Origin: Streptomyces hoynatensis
GTDB taxonomy: Bacteria > Actinomycetota > Actinomycetes > Streptomycetales > Streptomycetaceae
Length of the DNA stretch: 64,000 nucleotides
Direction of reading: 5' to 3'
NCBI RefSeq assembly: GCF_003626535.1
Contig: NZ_RBAL01000024.1
Location: 1 to 64,000 of the forward strand
Shown: piece after piece, positions 22,349-31,622 of the stretch
Layout: each line of letters starts with the position of its first letter
Numbering within the stretch: the first letter of the stretch is position 1
Translations under genes and position numbers: made by a program
The notes under the pieces: generated by a model
Told to the model about the DNA's origin: nothing
The model's database searches: none
The model's input: the letters and a program-made list of their open reading frames with translations, nothing else

Positions 22349-23185
22349 GTGACAGACGCGGAGCAGCCCCCGTCGTTCCGGCTCGCCTACGTCCCGGGCG
22401 TGACGCCGGCGAAGTGGGTGCGGATCTGGGGCGAGCGGCTGCCCGGGGTTCCGCTGCACCTGCTGCGGACCACGGCGGCCGAGGCCCCGGGCCTGCTGCG
22501 GGACCGCGGGGCGGATGCGGGCCTCCTCAGGCTGCCGGCCGACCGGGCGGACCTCGCGGCGATCCCGCTCTACACCGAGACGACGGTGGTCGTGGTGCCG
22601 AAGGACCACGTGGTGGCGGCCGCCGACGAGGTGTCCGCCGGGGACCTCGCCGACGAGGTCCTGCTGCACCCCCTCGACGACACCCTCGACTGGGAACGCC
22701 CGCCGGGACGCGCCGCCCTCGAACGGCCCGCGACGACCGCGGATGCGATCGAGCTGGTGGCGGCGGGGGTGGGGCTGCTCGTCGTCCCGCAGTCGCTGGC
22801 CCGGCTGCACCACCGCAGGGATCTCACCTACCGGCCGCTGGCCGGGGCCCCCGAGTCGACCGTCGCCCTCTCCTGGCCGGAGGAGGAAACCACCGACCTG
22901 GTCGAGGAGTTCATCGGCATCGTCCGCGGCCGGACCGCGAACAGCTCCCGGGGCCGGCAGGCGTCGCCGCGGCCGAAGCTCAAGGCGAGGGAGAAGGCGA
23001 GGGCCAAGCGCGAGCGCGCGGAAGGAGGCGCGGGGCGGGGCGGCGCCGCGACGGGGAACGCGTCCGGGACGTCGGGCGGCAAGGCGTCCGGCAGGACGGG
23101 GGGCGCTGCGGGCGGCGGGAGTCCGCGGCGCCGATCCGGCGGAGCCGGGGGCGGCGGACGCGGCAAGCCCCGCCGCCGCTCGTAA
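22349..23185 (+). CDS. LysR-type substrate-binding domain protein without DNA-binding domain
   Basis: 278 aa from GTG 22349. Residues 8-200 form a periplasmic-binding-like fold as in LysR effector domains ('FRLAYVPGVTPAKWVRIW', 'ETTVVVVPKDHVVA', 'VAAGVGLLVVPQSLARLHHR'). The usual N-terminal HTH is absent. The C-terminal 75 residues are Lys/Arg/Gly/Ser-rich low complexity and could bind nucleic acid non-specifically. It may sense a small molecule and work with the divergent DUF5997 protein. Confidence 0.75.
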   Translation: MTDAEQPPSFRLAYVPGVTPAKWVRIWGERLPGVPLHLLRTTAAEAPGLLRDRGADAGLLRLPADRADLAAIPLYTETTVVVVPKDHVVAAADEVSAGDLADEVLLHPLDDTLDWERPPGRAALERPATTADAIELVAAGVGLLVVPQSLARLHHRRDLTYRPLAGAPESTVALSWPEEETTDLVEEFIGIVRGRTANSSRGRQASPRPKLKAREKARAKRERAEGGAGRGGAATGNASGTSGGKASGRTGGAAGGGSPRRRSGGAGGGGRGKPRRRS

Positions 23186-23342
23186 TTGCCCACGGGGCGC
23201 ATCCGTGGCGCGGGGCGTGCGCCGGGTACGCGGTGGGGCGCAGGCGGGGGCGCGTGCGCTGCGGTGAGACGCAGTTGCGGTCGGTGGTGGCCGGGGGCGC
23301 GCAGCGGCGTGCCGGCGCGTTCGGCGGCGCTCGTGGCGCCGG

Positions 23343-24269
23343 TCAGGCGGCCACGCGGAAGCCGATGTTTCCGGTGGAGGAGTCAGGGGTGTTCGAACTG
23401 CGGGCGGCCACCCGGTAACGGTTGCAGTAGGAGTCGTGGCAGAGGTAGGAGCCGCCCCGCATCACGCGGGCAGCACCGGGCGTGAACCAGTCCGCGCACC
23501 ACTCCCAGACGTTGCCGACCACGTTGTACAGGCCGTGGCCGTTGGGGCGGAAGGACTTCACCGGGGCCGTTCCCAGATAGCCGTCCTCGCCGGTGTTGTG
23601 GGTGGGGAACTCCCCCTGCCAGATGTTGCACATGTGGCGTCCGTGGGGGGTCAGCTCGTCGCCCCACGGGTAACGCCGCTGCTCCAGGCCGCCGCGTGCC
23701 GCGTACTCCCACTCGGCCTCGGTGGGCAGGCGGGTGCCCGACCAGGCGCAGTACGCCTGGGCATCGTTCCAGGAGACGTGGACGACGGGGTGGTTGGCGC
23801 GGGTGGCCGAGGAGGAGCCGGGGCCTTCCGGCTGCCGCCAGGTCGCGTCCGCGACCGCCCGCCACCAGGGAACGTTCGGCACCGGCTCGGAGGCGGCGGC
23901 GAGTTCCGGGGGCAGCAGGCCCTGGAAGACGAAGGAGAAGCCGAAGCGCTCGGCCTCGGTGACGTAGCCGGTGGCCTTCACGAACGTCGCGAACTGGGCG
24001 TTGGTGACCGTGGTGGCCGCGATGCGGAAGGGGGCGACGTCGACGGGGCGGACCGGGCCCTCGCCGTCCTCCGGGAAGCCCTCGGCGTCGTCCGTGCCCA
24101 TGAGGAACCGCCCGCCCGGGAGGTCGAGCAGCCCGCCGGGCGCCCGGCGGGCGGGGGCCGGCCGGCGCGGGGGCGGGGGCGCGAGGGAGACGGGGACGGG
24201 GCCGGGCGTGCACGTGTCGTGGACGTGCGGGCCCTCACCGTGGCCGGGGGTGCAGCAGGAGGAGGTCAT
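23343..24269 (-). CDS. Formylglycine-generating enzyme (sulfatase maturation)
   Basis: 308 aa from ATG 24269. FGE-sulfatase fold: 'GGRFLMGTDDAEGFPEDGEG', 'TVTNAQFATFVKATGYVTEA', 'RLPTEAEWEYAARGG', 'VGNVWEWCADWF'. The copper-binding active-site pair is Cys277 and Cys282 in 'GSYLCHDSYCNRYR', followed by 'ARSSNTPDSSTGNIGFR', which matches the well-studied Streptomyces enzyme. It oxidises the Cys of CxPxR motifs in sulfatases to formylglycine. No sulfatase lies in the window. The N-terminus has a Cys/His-rich stretch. Confidence 0.9.
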   Translation of the reverse strand: MTSSCCTPGHGEGPHVHDTCTPGPVPVSLAPPPPRRPAPARRAPGGLLDLPGGRFLMGTDDAEGFPEDGEGPVRPVDVAPFRIAATTVTNAQFATFVKATGYVTEAERFGFSFVFQGLLPPELAAASEPVPNVPWWRAVADATWRQPEGPGSSSATRANHPVVHVSWNDAQAYCAWSGTRLPTEAEWEYAARGGLEQRRYPWGDELTPHGRHMCNIWQGEFPTHNTGEDGYLGTAPVKSFRPNGHGLYNVVGNVWEWCADWFTPGAARVMRGGSYLCHDSYCNRYRVAARSSNTPDSSTGNIGFRVAA

Positions 24270-24746
24270 CGGGGCTCCCGGAGTGGTGGGGCCTGCCCGG
24301 AACGCGGGGCTCGCGGGTCCGGGGCCGTGCGGGGGGCGTCGGGGTGGACGGGTGCCGGAGTGGACGGGGGGTGCGGTGGCTTGGGGTGGTTTGGGGTGGG
24401 TGGGGTTGAGGCGTTCGGATTCGGTGGGGTCCGGGGTCGGGCGATGCGGGCGGGGAGGGGCCGGTGGCCGGGTGGCCGGCGGCGTCGGGAACGCCCTCGT
24501 TTCGCCGTGTCGCCTGGTACAGGCTATGCCCCGGCCGGTGGCGGGGGACAAGAGGTCCTTGGAGTCCAGGTGCGGGCGGGGCGCGCGGGTGCGGGGCTGG
24601 GCCGGGCGCGGTCGGGAGAGCGGCGGCGCCCAGGCTCGGGCGGCGGCAGCGCGCAAGTGCGCAAGTGCGGCGGCGCCCAGGCTCGGGCGGGGGTGCGGTG
24701 GGGCCCGGGCCTGGGCGGGGGTGGTTGCGGGTGGGCGGGGTCCGGG
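24270..24746. repeat. GC-rich repetitive spacer
   Basis: No gene. It contains a 23-bp direct repeat cggcggcgcccaggctcggg-cgg at 24621-24643 and 24668-24690, with 'gcaagtgc' doubled between them. G-rich low complexity fills the rest. Confidence 0.6.
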
Positions 24747-26183
24747 TCAGCGGCGGGGACGCCGGCCGGGCTCCTGGTGGGGTGGGGTCTGGCCGGTGGA
24801 GGGGAGGGTGGGGGCGGGGAGGGTGGCGACGTCCCGTTGGGCCTGCTCCAGCTGCTCGGCGGTGTCGTCCGGCAGCCGCGGCGGGCGCTCGGCGGGAGCC
24901 TGCTCGAAGCCGAAGGCCGAGGTGAGGTCGCCGAACGTGCCGCGCCGCCACGCGCTGATGTTGGGCTCCTCGACGCCGGTCCACCGCTCCAGGAACCGGA
25001 GCACCGAGGTGTGGTCGAACGCCTCCCCCGCGGCCCAGCCGCCGACCGTCCAGGGGGAGATGATCAGGCACGGGACGCGGAAGCCGCCGCCGATGGGCAG
25101 GCCGCCGACGAACTCGTCCGGCGTGCCGGGCTCGGGGACGGGCGGCGGGACGTGGTCGAACAGGCCGTCGTTCTCGTCGTAGTTGAGGATGAACGCGGTC
25201 TTGGCCCACACCTCCGGGTTGGCGGCGATGGCCTCGAGCTTCCCGGCCACGTAGTCGGCGCCGGCGGCCGGCAGGTAGTCGGGGTGCTCCGACTGGTGGC
25301 TGGTCGGGATCAGCCAGGAGACGGCGGGAAGACGGTCGTTGCGCGCGTCCTCCTCGAAGGTGCCCGCCGGGCGTTCGACCATGGCCCGCTCGAAGAGCGG
25401 GTCGCCGGGCCGGGCGTCACGGAACTGCCGGAACTGTTCGAGCAGGTTGCAGCCGTAGTCGTCGGCCTCCTGATAGACCTGCCAGCTGATGCCCGCCGCC
25501 TGCAGCCGCTCGGCGTAGGTGGTCCAGGTGTAGGGGGTGGGGGCGGTGTTGCTGGTGACCGGGCCGCCGCGGGTGCCGGAGGGGTCGATGGTGCCGGTCA
25601 TCCAGTAGAGGCGGTTGGGCCAGGTGGGGCCGAGGACCGAGCAGAAGTAGTTGTCGCAGATGGTGAAGTTCTCGGCCAGGGCGAACTGGAACGGGATGTC
25701 CTCGCGCGTGTGGTAGCCCATCACGTACGGGCCGTTCTCCCCGTCGGCCGCGCGGTGGGCGGGCAGCCAGCGGTCCATCCTGCCGTTGTTCCACGCCTCG
25801 TGCTGGACGGCCCAGGCGTGGCTCGTGGAGGGGATGGCCTGGGCGCTGGTGGTGTGCGTGTCGAGGTGGAACGGGAGCAGGTGGCCCTCCGGATTCTCCT
25901 CGTCCGGCTGGTGGAAGACGGAACGGCCGGTGGACAGGGTCAGGGCGTCGGGGTCGGCGAAGCCCCGGACGCCCTTGAGGGTGCCGAAGTAGTGGTCGAA
26001 CGAGCGGTTCTCCTGCATGAGGAGGACGACGTGCTCGATGTCGGCGAGTGAGCCGCCGCGGCGTGGGCCGGCGGCGACGGCCCGCTGCAGGCTGGGCGGC
26101 AGCAGCGAGAGTGCGGCGGAGCCGGCGGCGACACCGGCCGCCGCACCGAGGAGTCGCCTTCGGGACATGCCTGTGCCCGGCAT
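24747..26183 (-). CDS. Tat-exported phospholipase C / phosphoesterase
   Basis: 478 aa; ATG 26183 has 'ggaagga' 8 bp upstream. Twin-arginine signal 'MSRRRLLGAAAGVAAGSAAL'. Phosphoesterase (PLC/AcpA) motifs: 'IEHVVLLMQENRSFDHYFGT', 'LGPTWPNRLYWMTGTIDP', 'AFILNYDENDGLFDHVPPP', 'VPCLIISPW', 'FDHTSVLRFLERW'. It cleaves phospholipid head groups or other phosphodiesters outside the cell, often induced by phosphate shortage. No PHO box was checked. Upstream of it lies a repetitive spacer. Confidence 0.85.
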   Translation of the reverse strand: MPGTGMSRRRLLGAAAGVAAGSAALSLLPPSLQRAVAAGPRRGGSLADIEHVVLLMQENRSFDHYFGTLKGVRGFADPDALTLSTGRSVFHQPDEENPEGHLLPFHLDTHTTSAQAIPSTSHAWAVQHEAWNNGRMDRWLPAHRAADGENGPYVMGYHTREDIPFQFALAENFTICDNYFCSVLGPTWPNRLYWMTGTIDPSGTRGGPVTSNTAPTPYTWTTYAERLQAAGISWQVYQEADDYGCNLLEQFRQFRDARPGDPLFERAMVERPAGTFEEDARNDRLPAVSWLIPTSHQSEHPDYLPAAGADYVAGKLEAIAANPEVWAKTAFILNYDENDGLFDHVPPPVPEPGTPDEFVGGLPIGGGFRVPCLIISPWTVGGWAAGEAFDHTSVLRFLERWTGVEEPNISAWRRGTFGDLTSAFGFEQAPAERPPRLPDDTAEQLEQAQRDVATLPAPTLPSTGQTPPHQEPGRRPRR

Positions 26184-26635
26184 GGGTGGGGTCCTTCCGT
26201 GGGGGTGCTGGGGGCCTCGGCAGGCCGCCGGGGACTTTTCCCGCGCGGGCACAACGCGAGAGAACCGCTCGGCAACGGGGCGGCGGAGCGCAGTGGGGGG
26301 ATCGGTGAACGGGGGATCGGGCGCGGGCAATACGCGCCACCTTCGCGCGCCTGCGCCCGCCCTCGCGCGCCTGCGCCTGTTCGCGCCACCCCGGGGGAGC
26401 ACGCGCTCCTCCTCCCGCCGTCGGAGAGCCGCCGTGAGCCGCCGTGAGCCGCGGGGTTGTGGAAGGCGGGCCTGGCCGGGTCCCGGGCGGCCCGGCTGCT
26501 CGGCCGGGCCGCCCGGGTGGGGACGCGCCCGGGCGGGGGCGCGTTCAGGCAGCGACGCGTCAGGGCGGAGGCGGGTCCGGGCAGGGACGCGCCCGGGCGG
26601 GGGCGCGTGCCGGCCGAGGGCGCGTCCCTGCGGGC
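26184..26635. repeat. Repetitive spacer between phospholipase and peptidase genes
   Basis: No gene. A 25-bp unit starting gggacgcgcccgggcggggg occurs at 26520-26544 and 26584-26608, with degenerate relatives between. No clear hairpin with a defined loop was found. Confidence 0.6.
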
Positions 26636-28708
26636 TCAGCCGAGGAGGCTGGGGCGTTCCCAGGGGCGGCCGAGGAGGTGGTGGGAAAGGAAGGCGAAGA
26701 CCGTCTCGTACCAGATCTTGGCGTGGTTCGGGGTCAGGACCCAGTGGTTCTCGTCGGGGTAGTACAGGAACTTGTGCGGGCTTTCGCCGTCCGGGGTGGC
26801 GTCCTTGGCGCGCAGGTCGGCCCACAGGCGGAGGGCCTCGCCGAGGGGGACCCGGTAGTCCTTGTCGCCGTGGATCACCAGCATCGGCGTGTGGATGTCG
26901 TCGAGGAAGCGGTGCGGCGAGTTGGCCTCCACGATCTCGGGCGTGAACTCCTTGGCGAAGGCGTACGCGTAGTCGCTCACGCGGACGGCGTGCTCCAGCG
27001 TCCACAGGGAGGCGTGGGTGACGATCGCGCCGAAGCGGTCGGTGTGGCCCGCGACCCAGTTGGCCATGTAGCCGCCGAAGGAGCCGCCCATGGCACCCAC
27101 GCGGGAGGCGTCGATGTCGGGCCTGCGCTCGGTCTCGTCCGTGATGGCCATCAGGTCCGTGAAGGGCTTGCCTCCCCACTGGCCCCAGCCGCGGCGGATG
27201 AAGTCGATGCCGTACCCCGTGGAGAGCGCCGGGTCGGGCTGCAGGACGGCGTAGCCCCTGGCCACGGCGAGCCACTGGTTCCACCGCCAGGACCATGCGT
27301 TGGTCGAGGCCATGGGGCCCCCGTGAATCCACAGCAGCAGCGGCGCCGGGTGCTCGGCAGAGGCGTCGTGCGGCAGCGAGAGCCAGGCGCGCAGCGGGGT
27401 CCCGTCCTCGGCGGTGGCGTGCACCTCGGTGAGCGTGCCCGGCAGCGTGGCGGGCCTGCCCAGGGCCTCGGCCGGGCCCGGCAGCGGCTGGTAGGGGCCC
27501 TCCCCGTCGAGCGGGACGCGGACCGGGGCGGGCGGGCTGTCCAGGGCCGAGCGCAGGGCGTAGACCCAGCGGCCGTCGGGCGAGACGTGCGGATCGGAGT
27601 AGGCGCCGTCGTCCGCGGTCAGGCGGGTGACCTCGCCGGTGGTGGCGTCCACCCGCCACAGCGGGGCGCGTCCCTCGTGGTCGGCGACGAGGACCAGGGC
27701 GGAGCCGTCCGGCGTCCAGGCCGGGGTCCCCGGCCAGCGGTCCCACCCGGCCGTCAGGTCCCGGACCTGGCCGCCCGCGAGGGGAACCAGGCGGAGCGAG
27801 CAGTCGCCGGGGTCCTCGGGGGTGAACCGGGTGAAGACGGGCACCGCCACCTGCGTACCGTCCGGGGAGATGCGGGGGACGCCGTGCTCGATCGCGGGGT
27901 CGTCGACCAGCGTCCTGCGCTCGCCCGTCGCGACGTCCAGGGCCGTCAGGGCGAGGTACTGCGAGCCCTTGGCCTCGGGACGTATCCAGGCGGCGACCAC
28001 GGTGCGGCCGTCGGGCGAGAGGTCCCAGCCGCCTTCCTCGTGCAGGGCCTTGCCCACGTGGCCGGTGAGGTCGCGCAGCTCGCAGGCCTCCTCCCCCTCC
28101 GGGGAGGATTTTTCGGGCAACTCGCCGACGAGGAGGCGGGGGGCGGCCGGGCCGAGGTCGTGGTCCCACAGCCTGACCTGGGTGTCCTCGTGGAGGATCG
28201 CGGTGACCTTGGCCTTCTTCCTGGCCTCGCGCAACTCGCCGTCGTGCTCGGGTCCGGTGGCCGAGGGAAGCAGCTCGGAGGCGAGGAGCAGGGTGCCGGA
28301 GTCGCTGACGAGCGGCGCGGCCACGCCGCCGGGCAGCTCGGCGAGAACGCGCGCGTCGCCGCCGCCCGCCGGCTGCACCCACAGCGCGGGCGCGTCCAGT
28401 TCCTCGGAACTCCCGGGCCGGGGCCTGGCGGAGACGAACAACAGGTCGCCCGAGGGCGTGAAGACGGGAGACGAGGCGGGCTTGTCGCCCCGGGTCAGGC
28501 GCCGGGCGGGGCGCTGCCCTTCCGGGTCGACCTCCCACAGCGCCGAGACGTAGCGGGTGCGTTCACTGTCGAGGGTGGCGGCGGCGAGCACCAGGCGGCT
28601 GCCGTCCCTGGAAAGGGCGAGGGCGCCGGCGCGCGGCAGGTCGACGAAGGAGTCGAGATCGTGGAAGGGGCTGGTGGCTGAGGGTTCCTCATCTTGTTGA
28701 TTCGTCAT
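26636..28708 (-). CDS. S9 family prolyl-oligopeptidase-type peptidase
   Basis: 690 aa from ATG 28708 with 'ggaagg' upstream. A WD/beta-propeller N-terminus has repeated 'SPDG' blades ('DLSPDGRTVVAAW', 'RISPDGTQVAV', 'HVSPDGRWVYALR'). A catalytic alpha/beta-hydrolase domain follows: 'WIHGGPMASTNAWSWRWNQW', nucleophile Ser in 'GAMGGSFGGYMANWV', Asp in 'VIHGDKDYRVP', His in 'DENHWVL'. It has no signal peptide, so it is cytosolic. It likely trims peptides of acyl- or dipeptidyl-type substrates. Confidence 0.9.
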   Translation of the reverse strand: MTNQQDEEPSATSPFHDLDSFVDLPRAGALALSRDGSRLVLAAATLDSERTRYVSALWEVDPEGQRPARRLTRGDKPASSPVFTPSGDLLFVSARPRPGSSEELDAPALWVQPAGGGDARVLAELPGGVAAPLVSDSGTLLLASELLPSATGPEHDGELREARKKAKVTAILHEDTQVRLWDHDLGPAAPRLLVGELPEKSSPEGEEACELRDLTGHVGKALHEEGGWDLSPDGRTVVAAWIRPEAKGSQYLALTALDVATGERRTLVDDPAIEHGVPRISPDGTQVAVPVFTRFTPEDPGDCSLRLVPLAGGQVRDLTAGWDRWPGTPAWTPDGSALVLVADHEGRAPLWRVDATTGEVTRLTADDGAYSDPHVSPDGRWVYALRSALDSPPAPVRVPLDGEGPYQPLPGPAEALGRPATLPGTLTEVHATAEDGTPLRAWLSLPHDASAEHPAPLLLWIHGGPMASTNAWSWRWNQWLAVARGYAVLQPDPALSTGYGIDFIRRGWGQWGGKPFTDLMAITDETERRPDIDASRVGAMGGSFGGYMANWVAGHTDRFGAIVTHASLWTLEHAVRVSDYAYAFAKEFTPEIVEANSPHRFLDDIHTPMLVIHGDKDYRVPLGEALRLWADLRAKDATPDGESPHKFLYYPDENHWVLTPNHAKIWYETVFAFLSHHLLGRPWERPSLLG

Positions 28709-28905
28709 CGAGCCTTCCTGGCGTCGCGGTGAATGGCCGTCGCCTGTCTTCCGGGCGGGCGGTTCTGTCTCCCGGTGAACGCCGGCGGCGCCGGACACGC
28801 TCCCGTCGGCCGAATATTCCTTCGAACGGGTGATGCGGGGCGATGCCTCGGGTCGGCCTGCCCAGCGGCCCGTTTCAGGCGGTTCGCTGGGGCAACCCGG
28901 AGGTC

Positions 28906-29211
28906 ATGTCCATACACACGAGGAGAGTTGGGCCTTCCACGGCCGCCATCGCGGCGAACGTCCTCGCGGTGCTCGCCGACGTCGCGGCCGCCATCATCGG
29001 CCTGTGGATCGTGATGTACCTGCTGGATGCCAACCGCGCCAACGACCTGGTGACGTTCCTGCACGACGCGTCGCGCTGGCTGGCCGGCTGGTCGCATGAC
29101 CTGTTCACCTTCGACGAGGAGTGGGCGCGGGTGGTCTGCGGCTACGGCCTGGCGGCCGTCGTCTACCTGCTGATCGGGAACCTGCTGGCCACCCGGCTGC
29201 GCCGCCTCTAG
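28906..29211 (+). CDS. Small membrane protein, hypothetical
   Basis: 101 aa, divergent from the peptidase. Two membrane segments, about 12-38 ('IAANVLAVLADVAAAIIGLW') and 75-95 ('VCGYGLAAVVYLLIGNLLA'), are joined by a loop with 'FDEEWARVV'. The 'ggagg' sits very close to this ATG, so translation may be weak or start elsewhere. Conserved-looking; the function is unknown. Confidence 0.65.
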   Translation: MSIHTRRVGPSTAAIAANVLAVLADVAAAIIGLWIVMYLLDANRANDLVTFLHDASRWLAGWSHDLFTFDEEWARVVCGYGLAAVVYLLIGNLLATRLRRL

Positions 29212-29590
29212 CGGAGCCGCTCCGCGAGGCGGGCGCTCCCATCCGTGCGGTTCCGCGGGCGTTGCGGGCCGACTCACCCTTTCGGGTTACACCGCCGAGG
29301 GCGCGGCAACCTCTGGCCGGTTCCGTGCGGTCTATGGGTACGAGGGGCCGAGACCGTTCGGTTTTCCGGAGCAGAGCAGAGGGGGAGTGAGCGAGAGTGG
29401 AGCGGGACAGCGGATCGCCGAAGGCGCCCGCGGGGGCGAGGACCGCCGGGTGCGGGGCGCGCCGATACGCCGAAGGGCCGCGGCGTTTTCCAGAGGGGCG
29501 GCACGGTCCGCGTGCTCCGCCCGGGGTGCGGGAGGGACCTGCCCCTCTAGAGTGGCGTAATCGAGAGGGAGCGAGAGCGGGGGCCTGTTC
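29212..29590. other. Intergenic region, no gene
   Basis: Nothing convincing. 'tagagt' and 'gtaatcg' at about 29548-29564 could be part of a promoter for the PH-domain gene. Confidence 0.4.
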
Positions 29591-29956
29591 ATGGCGCTGT
29601 TCGGAAATGCGCACACGGTCGACCCGGTGGCGGCGCAGCAGGAGTACGCGAGGCTGCTCGGGCAGGACGAAAGGGTGTACGCGGCCTATCTGTTGATCCG
29701 CGACACGATTCTCTTCACGGATCGCCGGCTGATCCTCGTCGACAAGCAAGGGATAACGGGCAAGAAGGTCGAGTACCACTCCATCCCTTACAAGAGCATC
29801 ACGCACTTTGCGGTGGAGACGGCCGGGCATTTCGACCTGGACGCCGAGCTCAAGATCTGGATTTCGAGCAACCCGGTGCCGATCGAGAAGACCTTCACGA
29901 AGGGAGTGGACATCTACGAAGTGCAGGCGATCCTGACGCAGTTCGTCGCCCGCTAG
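29591..29956 (+). CDS. Bacterial PH-domain protein
   Basis: 121 aa. The whole chain is a bPH_1-type domain: 'VYAAYLLIRDTILFTDRRLI' then 'VDKQGITGKKVEYHSIPYKS', 'ITHFAVETAGHFDLDAELKI' and the closing helix 'VDIYEVQAILTQFVAR'. Such small PH proteins are cytosolic. They form rings in crystal structures, and their ligands are unknown. The codon use is less GC-biased than neighbours, as is common for this gene family. Confidence 0.85.
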   Translation: MALFGNAHTVDPVAAQQEYARLLGQDERVYAAYLLIRDTILFTDRRLILVDKQGITGKKVEYHSIPYKSITHFAVETAGHFDLDAELKIWISSNPVPIEKTFTKGVDIYEVQAILTQFVAR

Positions 29957-30182
29957 CAGGCGCCACGCGGCGCAGGGGACGCGGGGCGGCCCCATGGTGG
30001 CGGGGACGCGGGGCGGATTCGTGGCGGCGGATTCGTGGCGGCGGACCCGTGGCGGCGGGGCCGTGGCGGTCGGCCGTGCCGGATGGGGTGTCCGCGTGGG
30101 CGCCGGGTGCGGGGCCGGGTGTAGGCGCAGGGTGCGGCGAGCGGGGCCGCCGGAGTGGAGGCGGCCCCGGGCCGGGGCGGGC

Positions 30183-31202
30183 TCAGGGGCGGCCTGCGGG
30201 CGGGATGTGCTCGGCCTCGGGAGGCGGGCCGGGCGGGGTGCCGTCGCCGAAGGGGCGGCCGCCGAGCTGATCTCGGTGGTGCGGGGTCAGCCAGCCGGAG
30301 AGGTCGGGGCCGGCCGGGACGATCGCCGTCGGGTTGATCCCGGTGTGCACCTGGTAGTAGTGCCGCTTGATGTGGTCGAAGTCGACCGTGTCGCCGAAGC
30401 CGGGGGTCTGGTAGAGGTCGCGGGCGTAGGCCCAGAGCACGGGGTCCTCCGTCAGCTTCGAGCGGTTGCACTTGAAGTGGCCGTGATAGACGGGGTCGAA
30501 GCGAACGAGGGTGGTGAACAACCGGATGTCGGCCTCGGTGATGGTGTCCCCGACCAGGTAGCGCCGGCCGGCCAGCCGCTCGGACAGCCAGTCCAGGCGG
30601 CGGAAGACATCCCGGTACGCCGACTCGTACTCCTGCTGGTCCGTGGCGAAGCCCGCCCGGTACACCCCGTTGTTGACGTCGTGGTAGACGCCCTCGATCA
30701 CCTCGTCGATCTCGTCCCGCAGGGCCTCGGGGTACAGGTCGGGGGCGCCCTCCCGGTGCAGGGCCGTCCACTCGGTGGCCAGGTCGAGGGTGATCTGGAG
30801 GTAGTCGTTGGTGACCAGGCGGCCGCTGGGCACGTCCACGATCGCCGGGACGCTGACGCCGCCGGGGTAGCCGGTCTCGCGCGCGTCGTAGGCCTCGCTC
30901 AGGTAGCGGATGCCGAGCACGGGGTCCCGGCCCCCGGGATCGAGCGTGAACCGCCAGCTCCGGTCGTCCTGGAGGGGATCGACGACCGCAAGGGACAGGG
31001 CCGCCTCCAGGCCGAGCAGGCGCCGGGAGATCAGGGCACGGCTCGCCCACGGGCAGGCGCGGCTGACGACGAGCCGGTAACGCCCCGCCTCGACGGGCCA
31101 GCCGTCGGCCCCGTCCGCCGTGATCCGGTCGGTGAAGTGGCTCGGGGATCGCTTGAACTTCTTTCTGCCGTACGCGCTGTTGCCGCTCTGGGCGCTGCTC
31201 AC
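30183..31202 (-). CDS. Glutathione S-transferase family, glutathionyl-hydroquinone reductase type
   Basis: 339 aa from GTG 31202, with ggagg upstream. The thioredoxin-like N-domain has catalytic Cys50 in 'VVSRACPWASRALI'. The C-domain includes 'SERLAGRRYLVGDTITEADI' and 'LFTTLVRFDPVYHGHFKCN', the Xi-class/YqjG/ECM4 signature. These enzymes reduce glutathionylated quinones. Actinomycetes lack glutathione, so the thiol cofactor in vivo may be mycothiol (inference). The C-terminal 40 residues are Pro/Gly-rich. Confidence 0.85.
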   Translation of the reverse strand: MSSAQSGNSAYGRKKFKRSPSHFTDRITADGADGWPVEAGRYRLVVSRACPWASRALISRRLLGLEAALSLAVVDPLQDDRSWRFTLDPGGRDPVLGIRYLSEAYDARETGYPGGVSVPAIVDVPSGRLVTNDYLQITLDLATEWTALHREGAPDLYPEALRDEIDEVIEGVYHDVNNGVYRAGFATDQQEYESAYRDVFRRLDWLSERLAGRRYLVGDTITEADIRLFTTLVRFDPVYHGHFKCNRSKLTEDPVLWAYARDLYQTPGFGDTVDFDHIKRHYYQVHTGINPTAIVPAGPDLSGWLTPHHRDQLGGRPFGDGTPPGPPPEAEHIPPAGRP

Positions 31203-31595
31203 GTGGCCCTCCTCCAGGTCGTGTCTCGCCGCGGCCGGCGGTGGGCACGGGACGTCGCTCCGGGCGGCGGCGGGTGCGGGACCGGCCGTGGCTTTCCGGC
31301 GTGCCGGCTCTCGTGCCCGGCGCCCGCTTCCTCTCCGCGCACCCGCCGCGCCCTCCCTGCGCCGGTTCCCGTGTGAGGGCTCCCCGGTTTCCGGGTTCGG
31401 GTGTGCCCCCCGCCGCCCGGCCCTTCGCTCCGACTGTCCCGTTGTCCGTTCCGTTGGCCGTTCCCGGTTAGCCAGCCTTTCCCCCGGCCGGGTCGCTCAT
31501 GCGGCGCGCCGAGGCGTTCGGCAACCACTCGAAAGATCGAAAACGGTGCCCTCCGTCCGCAGGAACCCGGCCCGTGCGCAGGAGGGAACCTCACC
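31203..31595. other. Divergent promoter region, no gene
   Basis: Lies between the GST and multicopper oxidase starts. No ORF is convincing. The last 40 bp hold the ggaggg ribosome site (31581-31586) of a possible leader peptide and the small dyad TGAAT-gcc-ATTCA (31597-31609). Confidence 0.4.
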
Positions 31596-31622
31596 TTGAA
31601 TGCCATTCATAATCCATGCTAA
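31596..31622 (+). CDS. Possible 8-residue leader peptide coupled to the multicopper oxidase
   Basis: TTG AAT GCC ATT CAT AAT CCA TGC TAA reads MNAIHNPC. A good ggaggg lies 9 bp before it, while the oxidase ATG has none of its own. The peptide stop overlaps the oxidase start (ATGCTAA). This would give coupled re-initiation. It is only a short-ORF inference. Confidence 0.35.
   Translation: MNAIHNPC

Noticed and set aside
24747..28538. 1263-codon minus-strand frame joining phospholipase and peptidase regions
   Set aside because: Only its 3' part (phospholipase) is real; the rest is a shadow of the S9 peptidase, which has clear catalytic motifs in another frame.
29214..29230. gcggagc-c-gctccgc palindrome after the small membrane protein
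   Set aside because: Single-base centre cannot form a stable hairpin loop; no supporting operator context.
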